DNA from: an uncultured Collinsella sp.
GTDB lineage: Bacteria > Actinomycetota > Coriobacteriia > Coriobacteriales > Coriobacteriaceae
Length of the DNA: 64,000 nucleotides
Reading direction: 5' to 3'
Assembly (NCBI GenBank): GCA_900541685.1
Contig: UQKM01000004.1
Span: forward strand, 1 to 64,000
Shown here piece after piece: positions 1 through 9,189 of the stretch. A program made the position numbers and the translations under genes. Position 1 is the stretch's first letter; every line of letters begins with the position of its first letter. The notes beneath the pieces are model-generated. The model did not search any database. It worked only from the letters and a program-made list of their open reading frames with translations, and was not told the DNA's origin.

Positions 1-85
1 CGTAGTGCACGAAGTTGCTGCCGATGAAGCCGCAGCCGCCCGTGACGATGATGTTCTTGGGATTGAACGTTTCAGCGATGGTCAA
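1..85 (-). CDS. NAD-dependent sugar-nucleotide epimerase/dehydratase, RmlB-like (5' end only)
   Basis: Only the first 28 codons lie in the window; the gene runs off the left edge. They read ...NPKNIIVTGGCGFIGSNF, the glycine-rich Rossmann NAD-binding loop (GGxGFIGS) at the N terminus of extended short-chain dehydrogenases, most like dTDP-glucose 4,6-dehydratase (RmlB/RfbB), which makes dTDP-4-keto-6-deoxyglucose for rhamnose synthesis. No ATG is available; a TTG at 83-85 follows an AGGAAGG ribosome-binding site. It lies on the same strand as the capsule locus further right but is separated from it by some 6 kb, so it probably starts its own transcript. The exact sugar specificity cannot be told from this fragment. 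Confidence 0.6.
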   Translation of the reverse strand, partial: MTIAETFNPKNIIVTGGCGFIGSNFVHY

Positions 86-419
86 TCACCTTCCTACACC
101 TAAAAACCACCGCGCTTAAAATGCTTGCGCAAGCGTAGCGCCAAAACGCCAGTTTGAATAAAGGCAACCTACGTCCAAGAATCAGAGATTCCAAAAACAG
201 TCGCAGCTTGCGCCGGTGTATTTACGACATGCGTACCCAAGCTTCGCCCCGACAACCTTGAAGACACGATTAAAAGCAACACGCAGCTCAAACAAGTTGA
301 TCCCTGAGTTATATCTCTTCGCCAAATCGATTAGATCCGCAGTGAAACGGAAAGAATGAATACAGATTCTTTAGAACCTCATTAAGGAAAAATTAAAGTC
401 AGGAATTCGAATAACAGAG
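86..419. other. Gene-free, AT-richer stretch
   Basis: I see no convincing gene, RNA gene or strong hairpin between the rmlB-like start and the next orphan gene. It should hold the rmlB-like gene's promoter, but no clear -10/-35 pair stands out. Confidence 0.4.
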
Positions 420-1097
420 GTGAGCGGTTTGGACAGTCACATCGATAGCGTATATTACGACAAGCCACTCCCAGATAGGACCAAAATCGATATCTGGGAA
501 TGCTATGCAAGACACGTTCTGCAGTTTATCGATAGCAACAAATATGGAAATCTGACTTACAGCGACAAGCCAGATCTGATCGATAGGACACGTTCTCTGG
601 GCATTGAGGTGACAGATTCCCAATCACGAGAAAGCAGAGAGGCTGAATCTCTTTACTCGAGGCTCGCATTCATCGATGACCAATCTTGGAGAAAACGCCA
701 AATCGAACGGATCGAACAGTGCGGCGCTCATTATGAAAACGGAATTCTGTTTGGTCCAAGGGGCGCCGATTCGTTCGAGCTGGTTTATGAAGCCCTTAAC
801 AAAAAACTGGAGAGACTCAACTCTAACGATTATGAATTATTTAGAAGAAATGAGCTGTTTGCCAAATCTACTATTCTTGCTGACGAGGAAATGCTTCGAG
901 AAGCCCTCTCAAAAATGGAAAAACAATCCCGCGATCACCCGCGACGCTTCGCTTCCGTCACTGTCTCGGTTCCAGGACACAATTACGTGTTCGACTTCGA
1001 TTCATCCACATACAAATCTCTTGAATTCGGAAGTAGCGAGCAGTTTCGAATTGCCGATAGTGCGCGGTGGGAAGTAATACGCGCGGAGTTGAGCTGA
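420..1097 (+). CDS. Orphan hypothetical protein, 225 aa
   Basis: I do not recognise a family. The protein is soluble, charged and has no signal peptide or membrane segment. Residues about 50-65 contain PDLIDRTRSLGIEVTDS; a PD...(I/V)E(V) arrangement is reminiscent of restriction-nuclease-like folds, but this is a weak resemblance and no K follows in the classical position. The middle is helical and rich in E, R and K. The annotated start is GTG; a TTG nine bases further in (429) has better spacing to GAGGTG and may be the true start. Lower GC than the housekeeping genes and isolation between unrelated genes suggest an accessory, transferred gene. It converges with the DUF4238 gene on a shared terminator region. 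Confidence 0.6.
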   Translation: MSGLDSHIDSVYYDKPLPDRTKIDIWECYARHVLQFIDSNKYGNLTYSDKPDLIDRTRSLGIEVTDSQSRESREAESLYSRLAFIDDQSWRKRQIERIEQCGAHYENGILFGPRGADSFELVYEALNKKLERLNSNDYELFRRNELFAKSTILADEEMLREALSKMEKQSRDHPRRFASVTVSVPGHNYVFDFDSSTYKSLEFGSSEQFRIADSARWEVIRAELS

Positions 1098-1168
1098 GGC
1101 AAGCACGGCCGCATATAATAAGAGCTCCTATACCTCCGCGCTTGCAAAACCATTCACACTGCAATTAA

Positions 1169-1200
1169 ACGGGCTGCGCGGTCAAGACCGCGCAGCCCGT
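1169..1200 (-). terminator. Rho-independent terminator of the DUF4238 gene
   Basis: A near-perfect GC-rich hairpin (GGGCTGCGCGGTC paired with GACCGCGCAGCCC, two-base loop) followed on the minus strand by TTTAATT. It begins right at the TGA of the DUF4238 gene and also lies about 70 bases after the convergent plus-strand gene, so it may serve both. Confidence 0.8.
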
Positions 1201-2084
1201 CATTTCCCCACAAGCGATTCCAAACACTCGTAATCTCTCGCGATAAGGAAATCCCAGGAGTCATTACCGCGCATAATCGCGCGATTGACCACATCGACAG
1301 CGGCACCATCAATGTGAGAAATACTCACCAAGCGGTCATTCTCTGATTTCTGCTTAAAGGCCACTCCATATCGAGGGCTCAACGGAAAGTAGATGCTGCA
1401 GGGATCGCTCTCCCGAATGTCCGACCATTCAGGAAAGATGGGCAACGACGAGGTTAAAAACTCTGACCCCTCAGGCGCCACGAAAAAGCCGCAATCCATT
1501 CTAAGCATCAAAGAAACCAGCGAATAAAGCGGGGCGCCCTCACAGAACTTAAACAAGGCTGCGTCCTGAATAGCAAGCTCTACAATCGATTCAAACTCCT
1601 CGCCAAAACCCTCGGCGTCCATCTCTTTTCGATCAACTTCAGTAAGGAATCCTTCTGCTTCCAACTCAGCCGCGTAGGATGCAGCATTACTTCTTACCCT
1701 CTTGAGATATTTTGGGCTCCTTACGAGTAATAACGCAATGAAGAGTATAAGACGTTCGAGCAGCTCACAGGTCTCATCAGTGTCAGAAAACCCGCCGGCA
1801 TCCAAATGCTCTATAAGCAGTCTGTAATCGTACGCAAGGTCATTCTCCATCTTGCTTAATGCCTTTTCAGCAGACCCCTGTTCAATAAATCGCTCCCCAT
1901 CAATTGGGGTCCGTCTCTTTATCTCATGAAGGTACTTCTCGAAACAAATGCCTTCCGGTTTAGTTTGAAATATGCGACCCAAACCACTTGGCTCACGCTT
2001 CACCGCATAAAGAAAGCCATCTTGATTAGTAAACGACTTCAGATAAAAACGCGGCACGTAGTGCTGCTTCTTAACATCGGACAT
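1200..2084 (-). CDS. DUF4238 family protein, 294 aa
   Basis: The N terminus MSDVKKQHYVPRFYLKSF is the hallmark of DUF4238 (KxxHYxPxxYLKxF), a family of unknown function found scattered in bacterial accessory regions, often near mobile or defence genes. The rest is helical with conserved F/Y-rich patches and ends in an FPLSPRYG segment, also typical of the family. The start at 2084 is chosen because GGAGG lies eight bases upstream; the reading frame stays open for another 33 codons upstream but without family similarity. No membrane segments. Function unknown; a role in host defence or as cargo of a mobile element is only a guess from the family's distribution. Confidence 0.85.
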   Translation of the reverse strand: MSDVKKQHYVPRFYLKSFTNQDGFLYAVKREPSGLGRIFQTKPEGICFEKYLHEIKRRTPIDGERFIEQGSAEKALSKMENDLAYDYRLLIEHLDAGGFSDTDETCELLERLILFIALLLVRSPKYLKRVRSNAASYAAELEAEGFLTEVDRKEMDAEGFGEEFESIVELAIQDAALFKFCEGAPLYSLVSLMLRMDCGFFVAPEGSEFLTSSLPIFPEWSDIRESDPCSIYFPLSPRYGVAFKQKSENDRLVSISHIDGAAVDVVNRAIMRGNDSWDFLIARDYECLESLVGK

Positions 2085-2951
2085 ATAATCGCCTCCACAA
2101 AGCGTCCTTACCCCTGCCGAAACACCAGGAAGAAGGTCAACGTAAAAATCATGGAAAACAATAACCCAAAACCCGGCAACCATTATGCCGACAGGCCGAA
2201 GATGGTAACGCGCCGCAATATGCGATTAAAGGCAACCCGCTGGGAACATCCTTGGTAAGCAGCACGGTCACCTTCGGCTATTGCCAGTTTCCAACTTACT
2301 TCATCTATGCGATCAGGGGGCGCTACGCCCCCAACCAAGAGCCTGATTGGCAATCCGTTCCTTGGCAAATCGTATAGGCTTTTGTCAAAACGACCGGATA
2401 CGGCAACTCGCAGAGACGACGCATCATCCGGGGTCTGCCCTTGAAAACCGAGGCTCGGAGTCTAGATGAAGACAGTTCGGCCTTTGTTGCAGCTAATTCG
2501 GTCATACCTACAAAACACGACACGAATACCTGGACCACTTGAGCCTCATACATCAGGCAAACCATAACGAATATGAATCTCTTTGGCAGAGATCCCACAT
2601 CAATGCCCGCAACGGTTGGCACTACAGCGAGGCCCAATCACACGGCACCACTTCCAACACGCGTCTGAGGAACGTAGCCCCGCTGAGGTTGCGCAGGACA
2701 GCCTCAACTGTGAGCTCACCCCCAATTTCGTTATTAGCTGACAGCAGCCGACACTCCCCTGCCCGGAAACAGCCCCCGGAACGCTCCACAGACATGCACC
2801 CCCGGCGCCGAGGGCGATCACAACCTCCGGGCAACACCAGCGATCCACACCACTCCCGCACGAGGGTCCCGCCAGGAACCTTTACCTTGGTAGCAAAGAA
2901 CCTGGCCGCACAAGGCGGTCCGAGACATCACTACCCAAGAAAGGAAACGCC
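2085..2951. other. Gene-poor stretch, probably decayed sequence
   Basis: About 870 bases without a convincing gene. Several short open frames exist on both strands but none has a good ribosome-binding site, consistent codon use or a recognisable family. A short GC-rich palindrome (GGGGGCG-CTA-CGCCCCC) lies near 2314-2330 without a T-run. The stretch just before 2952 is the 5' region of the next gene. Confidence 0.4.
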
Positions 2952-3623
2952 ATGCTCAAAAACAACATCGTCTACCTACTCAAGTTCGCACCTAAGGAAG
3001 CATACATCGACGACTTGATGAACGGTCGCCTCTACATGAACGCGGCTGGCTACTATCATGGCCTGTCTGGCGAACAGGGCGATCCGCTCGAGGCGTCCAT
3101 GGTCCTCCCGGCATGCATCTACGGCAATTACCGCCTGCCCATCTACTGCATGTACACGGTCCGCGAGAACGACATCGTCGACGGTTCTGTCCAAATCCCG
3201 AAGCGCATGATCCGCGAGTTCGGATGTGCAGACGGATGGATCGGCATCGTGCGGTACGACAGCTTCGCGCGCCTTATGGACAGCCACACCACAGACGGCG
3301 GGGACGTATACGCCCACAGCGCCATCTCCTATGGCATCCCCGGACCAAAGCTGATCGACGAAGTTTTCCAAGGCAAGATCTGCAACCTACTTATCAAAAC
3401 GCCCAAGTACGCATATCAGAAGGAGTATCGAATCATCGGGTCGCGTCCGGTCGAATGTCGCCTTTTACCAGACGAGAATCACCCGGGCTGCAAAATTGAA
3501 AAATACGACCACGCAGAACTTGACCTAAGCAGCAGCCTCGCGGACTTTTCCTGGAAGGCCTCGGCGCCGAGCCTCGAAGAGTCGCAAGACGGCCTCATGC
3601 TGGAGTTGCCACATCGCGTATAG
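2952..3623 (+). CDS. Hypothetical protein, 223 aa, GD.E / KEYRI type
   Basis: ATG preceded by AGGA at proper distance. The protein begins YLLKF...YIDDLMNGRLYMNAAGYYHG, followed by GDPLEAS and later YQKEYRIIG. This layout (short beta strand, 'GxLYMN..yyr', 'GDp.Eg', then 'q.EYRi') is shared by a loose group of bacterial and phage orphan proteins related in pattern to DUF2971; their function is unknown. No signal peptide, no membrane segment, no zinc motif. It stands alone, with a hairpin-free 5' region and the pseudogenised transglutaminase gene about 190 bases downstream. Treat the family link as tentative. Confidence 0.7.
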   Translation: MLKNNIVYLLKFAPKEAYIDDLMNGRLYMNAAGYYHGLSGEQGDPLEASMVLPACIYGNYRLPIYCMYTVRENDIVDGSVQIPKRMIREFGCADGWIGIVRYDSFARLMDSHTTDGGDVYAHSAISYGIPGPKLIDEVFQGKICNLLIKTPKYAYQKEYRIIGSRPVECRLLPDENHPGCKIEKYDHAELDLSSSLADFSWKASAPSLEESQDGLMLELPHRV

Positions 3624-3809
3624 CTAACGAAGCGCGGGCGGGACGCCGCCGGGGACCAAAGCGGGACCGCTCCCCCTCCCCAACATTCCCCAGAAAGTTC
3701 GCTGATGTTGACTGGTGTTCTCGTAAAATAATCCCCAATAAAATATGTGCGGAGTGCTGGCCTGGAGCTGCCTTCGGACCCTATTGGCTGCTCACCGAGA
3801 GGCTCCGCT

Positions 3810-5254
3810 ATGAAACGACCCCTTTACTACCTGCTCTGCGCGATCGCGTGCACGTCCATGGTCAGCGCGACGATGCCCATGGCAGCCATCGCGGAAGCCA
3901 TCCTGCCTCAGGCAACCGCAGAGCAGCTGGCGCAAGCCGACGCCACGAGCAGCGGCACAGGCAAGGCCGAAGACGGCACCAACACAAATGCGACAGCAGA
4001 TACCGCAGAGGACAGCAGCGCAACATCCACCGGCACCAGCGCAGCCAACACGGAAAGTGCCGACGCCACCAATGCCGGCACCGCCGCCGCAACCGGCACC
4101 CCCACCCCATTCCTCCGCGCCCAAACCAACCCCACGCCCGCCGCGATCTCCACCACGCCACAAATCGGCTACGCCCACTCCGACACCGCAAGCCAAAACG
4201 GCGTCACCTTCACCGTCTCGTGGAACGATGCCCCCGCGGGCTCCGCGACGACCTTCCACGTAACCCAAGCCAACGGCTCGTCCCAGGCCAAGGCGCGCAT
4301 GGACGTGCCCACCTATTGGGACGGCGGCAGCCAGGAAAGCGTCTGCGACCCGTCGCGCCCGGCATGGGCCAGCTACTACAGCCTGGGCACCGCGGGCCAC
4401 GACTTTACCTTTGACTTCACGGCGTCGGGCACGTACCGCATCCACTTCTACTTTATGGACAACGACAGAAACGACCCCAAAACGACAAGGGGATCTACTA
4501 CCTGCGCACCACGGCGGAGGTGACCGTAAACGACGCCGCCCGCCCAAGCGTCACGCAGATCGTCAACAACGCCGTGGCCCAGTGCAAGCAGGAGACAAAC
4601 GGCTCGGAATACGACATGGCGCTGTGGCTCCACGACTGGACGCTCGACCAGCTGGAGTACGACCACAGCCTCAACTGGTGCTCGGCCGAAAGCGGACTCA
4701 CCCGCCACCAGGGCACCTGCGAGAGCTACCAGCGCATCTACTCCAAGCTCCTTGACGCCGCGGGCATCGCCAACGGCCGCATCACCGGCAACGGCCACAC
4801 CTGGAACGCCGTAAAGATCGACGACAAATGGTGCCAGATGGACCTAACCTGGGACGACACCAGCAACAACTGGTACAGAGACCTGGACCAGCGCCATCTG
4901 TACTTTGGCCTGACCGACGAGCTCATGGCAATCGCCCACTCCGACCACACGGCCAACTACTAGAAGGACGGCCACGCCTACCGCTCGACCGACCTGTCCA
5001 ACAATTACTTTGTGCGAAATGACAAGGCCGATGAATGGGCGGAGAAGTATGCCGACCGCATTCAGCAGCAACTGGATACCAGGGAAGAAAGATTTTCCAT
5101 TGATGCCGATAATCAGTCTTTCCCGCCGAGCATCTCGGGAATTCAGAATGGGATTGTTGCGTATGCGATGAATCAAATAGACCGGAAGACCGCTGGAAAC
5201 AAAGACTATCTATCTGCCGAGTCGAAGGTCGAGATGACGTCGAGCAGCAGCTGA
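3810..5254 (+). pseudogene. Secreted transglutaminase-like protein, broken by a frameshift and a stop
   Basis: The first part encodes a signal peptide (MKRPLYYLLCAIACTSM..., cleavage near AIAEA), a long Ala/Thr/Ser/Asp-rich linker and a beta-rich domain. At about 4479-4483 the frame shifts by one base within an A-run (aaccccaaaacgac), after which the next frame continues as YYLRTTAEVTVNDAARPS and a transglutaminase/protease core with Cys (HQGTCESY), His (GNGHTWN) and Asp (DLTWDD). That frame then meets an in-frame TAG at 4961-4963 and resumes as KDGHAYRSTDL to 5254. Either lesion alone would truncate the protein before its end. Intact relatives are cell-surface or secreted proteins of Coriobacteria with this fold. 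A sequencing error could explain the A-run shift but not the stop. Confidence 0.8.
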
Positions 5255-5445
5255 ACCGCGGCAGGGGCTCGACACCTGCTCGGTGGATGCCGTCCCCCAG
5301 GCGGTGAAGGTGAGGGGGATCCAGCCCGAGGGGATGTAGGAATGCGATAGGAAAGTCATAGATGCGGGCGTGCTGGCTAAAATGGGTCGGCCGGGATTGG
5401 TCAATCTCGGCCGACTATATTTGGCTAAATTATTCCATCGCTAAC

Positions 5446-5832
5446 ACAGAAAGCTCGCTGATGTTTACTGGTGTTTCCGAAAACCCCAACAAAATATGCG
5501 CGGCATGCTAGCCCGGTGCTTCTTTTGGACCCTATCGCCTGCTCCCAGAGAGGCTCCGCTACGCCCCCTATCGCCCACCATGTGCAATCGCGCGCATGTC
5601 CATGGCAAGCGCACCAATACCCATGGCGGTCATCGCAGAAGCCATGCGGCCTCAAGCAACAGCCGCGCAACAGGCACAAACTAAGACAGCAATAAGCGAT
5701 ACTGACAAGGCCGAAGGGACCACAAGCTCAAACACCACCGACTCAAGTGATTCCGCAGTAGATGTCAAAAGAGACAACAACGCCGCCCCCGTCAGCGCGA
5801 CCAGCGCAACCGACAGCACCATCCCCCATTAG
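5446..5832 (+). pseudogene. Second, truncated copy of the transglutaminase gene's 5' region
   Basis: Bases from about 5446 to 5700 repeat, with many substitutions, the region 3694-3950: the same upstream landmarks (aaag.tcgctgatgtt.actggtgtt, then accctat.g.ctgctc), the same 'gagaggctccgct' before the start and the same signal-peptide end (MPMAVIAEA.RPQATA). The start codon and first part of the signal peptide are lost, and the frame ends at 5830 after a short Thr/Ser/Asp linker with no catalytic domain. It is a relic of a tandem duplication rather than a working gene. Confidence 0.65.
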
Positions 5833-6077
5833 CTTCCTCATCGAGCAGCGCGCTGGGCGCCTCCTCGATGGTCTTCCTCGGAGGAGTCTTCATTTCCTTG
5901 CACAGCAGTTCCTCGTCGACCGTTACGATGTTCGCAAATTCGGCACGTATCCCATTCGTCTGTGATTCGCTGCTTAGCCGCCAGAGACCACATGACAGAG
6001 CGCGGACCGTGCTCCGTCATGTGGTTGTCAATTTCCAAAAAACTTGACGTTACCAGTGATGCGGTTTCAAACCGGTT
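5833..6077. other. Non-coding remainder with one hairpin
   Basis: No gene is visible. An imperfect hairpin spans 5987-6025 (ACCACATGAC paired with GTCATGTGGT, GC-rich inner part) followed by TGTCAATTTCC on the plus strand; it may terminate the duplicated remnant's transcript. Confidence 0.45.
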
Positions 6078-6108
6078 AAAAAGGGGTATCGACCCAAGCC
6101 GATACCCC
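6078..6108 (-). terminator. Terminator at the end of the capsule operon
   Basis: On the minus strand GGGGTATCG-(loop)-CGATACCCC is followed directly by TTTTT. It lies about 90 bases after the last capsule gene and is the first strong terminator after loaP, so it probably ends the 13-kb transcript. Confidence 0.85.
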
Positions 6109-6199
6109 TAATGCAAGCACGCTTTAATCCAATTAAGCCATTATCAATACTGCTTTATCGGATCAGCGTACATCGTGAATTGAAAGCCAATCCAGCAAC

Positions 6200-6691
6200 C
6201 TATCGAAGCTCTCTGTAAACTAGATCCCGTTTTTCGTGAAATAGCATATTCGCGGGTACATCTTTAGAAACAACGCTATTCGCAGCGATGACCGCATTAT
6301 CGCCAATGGCTACACCTTTAAGCACCACGACATTCGCGCCAAGCCAGACGTTGTCGCCAATATGCACGGGCGCTGTCGTAGTCGGCTGGTCCCGATACAT
6401 GATCCCATCCTGCGACATACCGTGGTCGAAGTCATACACATGGACGTTTGGACCAAATAGGCAGCCTCTACCAATCTCAATTCGTTCATGAGCAATCAGG
6501 ACGCAACCGTAATTGAAAGACGTTCGTTCACCGACGCTAATAACGCCTTTATCCGATACGCGACAATAAAACGGTCGCCTGAAAGCCTTCGTCATGGTTA
6601 TCTGGCCAGGGAATCTCCCTGCAAGAAACGCCAACTTACCCCGGACATAAATCCAGGTCGCCACATGCTCAACAAAGTCCATTAAATTCAA
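6200..6691 (-). CDS. Hexapeptide-repeat acyltransferase (capsule modification), 163 aa
   Basis: A left-handed beta-helix acyltransferase of the WbbJ/maltose-acetyltransferase type: hexapeptide repeats run from about residue 50 to 150 (IEIGRGCLFGPNVHVYDFDH, VHIGDNVWLGANVVVLKGV, IGDNAVIAANSVV), with the catalytic His in YDFDHG. It likely transfers an acetyl group from acetyl-CoA to a sugar of the repeat unit in the cytoplasm. It is last in the capsule operon, 18 bases after the Fe-S protein gene. The TTG start at 6691 has AGGGG eight bases upstream; an in-frame ATG three codons later has worse spacing. Confidence 0.85.
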   Translation of the reverse strand: MNLMDFVEHVATWIYVRGKLAFLAGRFPGQITMTKAFRRPFYCRVSDKGVISVGERTSFNYGCVLIAHERIEIGRGCLFGPNVHVYDFDHGMSQDGIMYRDQPTTTAPVHIGDNVWLGANVVVLKGVAIGDNAVIAANSVVSKDVPANMLFHEKRDLVYRELR

Positions 6692-6709
6692 GAGAAACGC
6701 CCCTAGTAA

Positions 6710-7864
6710 CTATTTCCTTTTAATAAGCTGTTTCACAAGAGTCTTGAGAGATTTCACGAAGCCGTAGGCGCCAACAAACCGAGCAGTGCCCTCGAACCCC
6801 TTATGCTCATAAGCCTTCCAGAAACCATCAACGTTACCCTGCGGAGAGGACGACCTCTCCAGCATCGGATTACCGGGCAGCACCTCTTCAAGAGATATAT
6901 CTGTTACGCCGGGCTCAAATACACCAGATGCGACAATACGCTCGGCTAGCTCACTATTAACCATAACAACAGAAAGTCCCTTATGATCATTAAAACCTTT
7001 GCGAACTCGATCGACGCCAAGAAAATCAGCAAGAGTAAAGTCGGAAACCCTGTTGACGTCGGTATAGGCGCAGTTATAACAGCTGGAATTTAAAGCGTTA
7101 TTGCTATAGAACACATCTCGCCAAGTATTAGATTCAATCGTGTCATAGAGAGCAGTGCCGTCGTCCAAGAGAGCCTTCTCGACATGGACTCCCCAACCTC
7201 TGTCCTTGGGGCGATGAAAATATTTGATGACCTTCTTTCCGGACTTTTTTTCCAAAAAGGAAATGTATTCGCGGAACATACGATTACTAGGTGTGCCATG
7301 GCAGATTAAATCGCAGGTAACCAACTGTCCGGAATAGTTTTTCTTAGACAGAAAACTCCTAAGACCCGCAATTTGGCATGGGGTTCCGCTGTAGAGCACG
7401 TCAAGACCTTGTTTCAAGTCGTTATATGCTTCGACATATGAAGAGCCAACGAAGCCCTGTGAGTATTTTGAGCCTCGACAAGATTGCGCGTCGTCAACAG
7501 AGGCACAACGCCGCTGAACAACGCGGAAATCTTCATCGAAGCAAGCGCCGTAAACGACGCCGCCATTATTTAGGACGTAAGTAGCCAAGGTCCAAAACGC
7601 GGCACCCGAGGAACTTTTTGCGCGTTCGGCGTCGTCAGCCTGATAAGCCAATACCCGACGATAGTTCATCTTCAGATCGTCGCTCGTCAAACCATTAGCC
7701 GGACATACCCTCTGGCACAAACCGCACTCAACACATTTTGATTCGTCAATCTTCGGACGGTAAAACCCATGAGAGTCTTCTACAATCTGAATCGCCGATC
7801 GAGGACACACAGACAGACACGCAGAGCACCCGGTACAGCGTTGACTATCTTTGCAGATATCCAT
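6710..7864 (-). CDS. F420 hydrogenase/dehydrogenase beta-subunit-like Fe-S protein, 384 aa
   Basis: The N terminus carries two [4Fe-4S] ferredoxin motifs (CTGCSACLSVCP at residues about 11-22 and CVECGLCQRVCP about 43-54), followed by the FrhB/FdhB N- and C-terminal domains (GAAFWTLATYVL, GVVYGACFD, YSGTPCQIAGL, CHGTPSNRMF). Such proteins are common in exopolysaccharide loci next to pyruvyl transferases; they are thought to reduce a sugar or cofactor, but the exact reaction is not known. The gene overlaps the end of wzy by 20 bases. The start is fixed by GGGAGGG five bases before ATG. Confidence 0.85.
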   Translation of the reverse strand: MDICKDSQRCTGCSACLSVCPRSAIQIVEDSHGFYRPKIDESKCVECGLCQRVCPANGLTSDDLKMNYRRVLAYQADDAERAKSSSGAAFWTLATYVLNNGGVVYGACFDEDFRVVQRRCASVDDAQSCRGSKYSQGFVGSSYVEAYNDLKQGLDVLYSGTPCQIAGLRSFLSKKNYSGQLVTCDLICHGTPSNRMFREYISFLEKKSGKKVIKYFHRPKDRGWGVHVEKALLDDGTALYDTIESNTWRDVFYSNNALNSSCYNCAYTDVNRVSDFTLADFLGVDRVRKGFNDHKGLSVVMVNSELAERIVASGVFEPGVTDISLEEVLPGNPMLERSSSPQGNVDGFWKAYEHKGFEGTARFVGAYGFVKSLKTLVKQLIKRK

Positions 7865-9188
7865 GGAATCCCTCCCTATCGTTAAGAATCATCTTGTCTG
7901 AGCCGCAAATAGCAAACGCCGCCACACATGAAATGAAATACGGTATGTAGCACTGCGGATCGTATAAAGGGTTGCCTGAAAAGCAATAAATTAGAAAGAA
8001 AATCTGAACACCCAAACAGGCCCACAAGCAAAAGGAGTCCCCATAAGGACCTTCCTCTAAAAGAGATTCAGATCGATGCATGGCTGCAAGGATGGAGAGA
8101 AACGCAGGCACAACAAAAGCCGCAAGGCCAATCACACCCGTCTCGGCAAGCAACTGAAGGTATACGTTGTGAGCACTCATCGACGAAAAGCCAAGATTGC
8201 TGTACATTGCACCAAGGGAGGTAGTGGCAACATACTTGGAATAAGTCCCCCAACCACAACCAAGTAAGGGTTTTGCATAAAACATACTCCAAGCGCAATC
8301 GTACAAATAGCTTCTGCCATTGCCCGTTTCATCATCTGAAAGCTCAATAAACCTCTCAAGAGTCGCCTGAACAGCGGGAACAAACGTAGCAAGAACGCCG
8401 ACAGCTATTACAGCGATTGCAGCAACAACCAAGGTCTTGAGCATCGTCCCGGAAAGCTTCTTTCTATTTACGAACAGATACGAGATGACGATAGCAGCAA
8501 CGGATGCAACCAAAGGACCCCGCTTAGTAGTCAGAAAAAGCGCAAGCAAGAGCATCAGGCTCAGCATCAAATCTTTAATCCGAACCTTTTCCCTGCTACC
8601 AGCAAGACCACAGGCCCAAGAGACGAGACCCAAACTCAAATAAATCGAATTAGTGCTGTAGTGCGCCGTGAAGCCAGAGCGATAGTCCCTAGCCATATAG
8701 CTACCTGAAAAGAAGGCAGATTTAACTGGCAGATAAAGTGCGGGAACTAGCCAGAAGACGATGGTGCAGAACGCATGAAATGCTGCAAAGGCGACAAGAA
8801 CCCTAAGGCATGAAGTGACCCAGGATCGCTCGCCTGCCGCAACATACATGCACAGAAATAGAAGCGTATAAACTACGAGCAGGGTTAAATTAGTCACACC
8901 GTATATCAAACTATGAATAAAGAACAGCACAAAGAAAGGTGCCCAAGCCAGCTCAAGGCCAAATCTTTTGCAAGCAAATCTTCTGTTAGTCACAAAATGC
9001 AGGAGAAACGCCGTAGCAGATAGCAGGAGGCAGACATCGAGTGCAAGCGCAGAAGCAGCGAGCGATTGGCAGAAAAAGGCGTAAAAGAGCAGTGGAATGA
9101 ACACCATGGACCCATCATTTAGGGAAAAGCGTCGCTCTAACTCAGAGCAAGACTCAACACCGGCCCTAGACGCGCTGAAATAATTCAT
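7845..9188 (-). CDS. O-antigen/capsule repeat-unit polymerase (Wzy-like), 447 aa
   Basis: A polytopic membrane protein with roughly 11-12 hydrophobic segments and a large outside loop around residues 270-340. The loop contains GNGRSYLYDCAWSMFYAKPLLGCGWGTY and SAHNVYLQLLAETG, the O-antigen ligase/polymerase (Wzy_C, PF04932) signature with its conserved H-N. It should join lipid-linked repeat units on the outer face of the membrane. It lies immediately after wzx (one base apart) and overlaps the Fe-S gene. Sequence is lower in GC than the locus's proximal genes, as is usual for serotype-specific polymerases. Confidence 0.85.
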   Translation of the reverse strand: MNYFSASRAGVESCSELERRFSLNDGSMVFIPLLFYAFFCQSLAASALALDVCLLLSATAFLLHFVTNRRFACKRFGLELAWAPFFVLFFIHSLIYGVTNLTLLVVYTLLFLCMYVAAGERSWVTSCLRVLVAFAAFHAFCTIVFWLVPALYLPVKSAFFSGSYMARDYRSGFTAHYSTNSIYLSLGLVSWACGLAGSREKVRIKDLMLSLMLLLALFLTTKRGPLVASVAAIVISYLFVNRKKLSGTMLKTLVVAAIAVIAVGVLATFVPAVQATLERFIELSDDETGNGRSYLYDCAWSMFYAKPLLGCGWGTYSKYVATTSLGAMYSNLGFSSMSAHNVYLQLLAETGVIGLAAFVVPAFLSILAAMHRSESLLEEGPYGDSFCLWACLGVQIFFLIYCFSGNPLYDPQCYIPYFISCVAAFAICGSDKMILNDREGFHGYLQR

Positions 9189-9189
9189 C

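Noticed and set aside
2539..3018. A 159-codon plus-strand frame before the orphan gene
   Set aside because: Low-complexity, Arg/Ser/Pro-rich translation, no ribosome-binding site, and it overlaps the better-supported gene at 2952.
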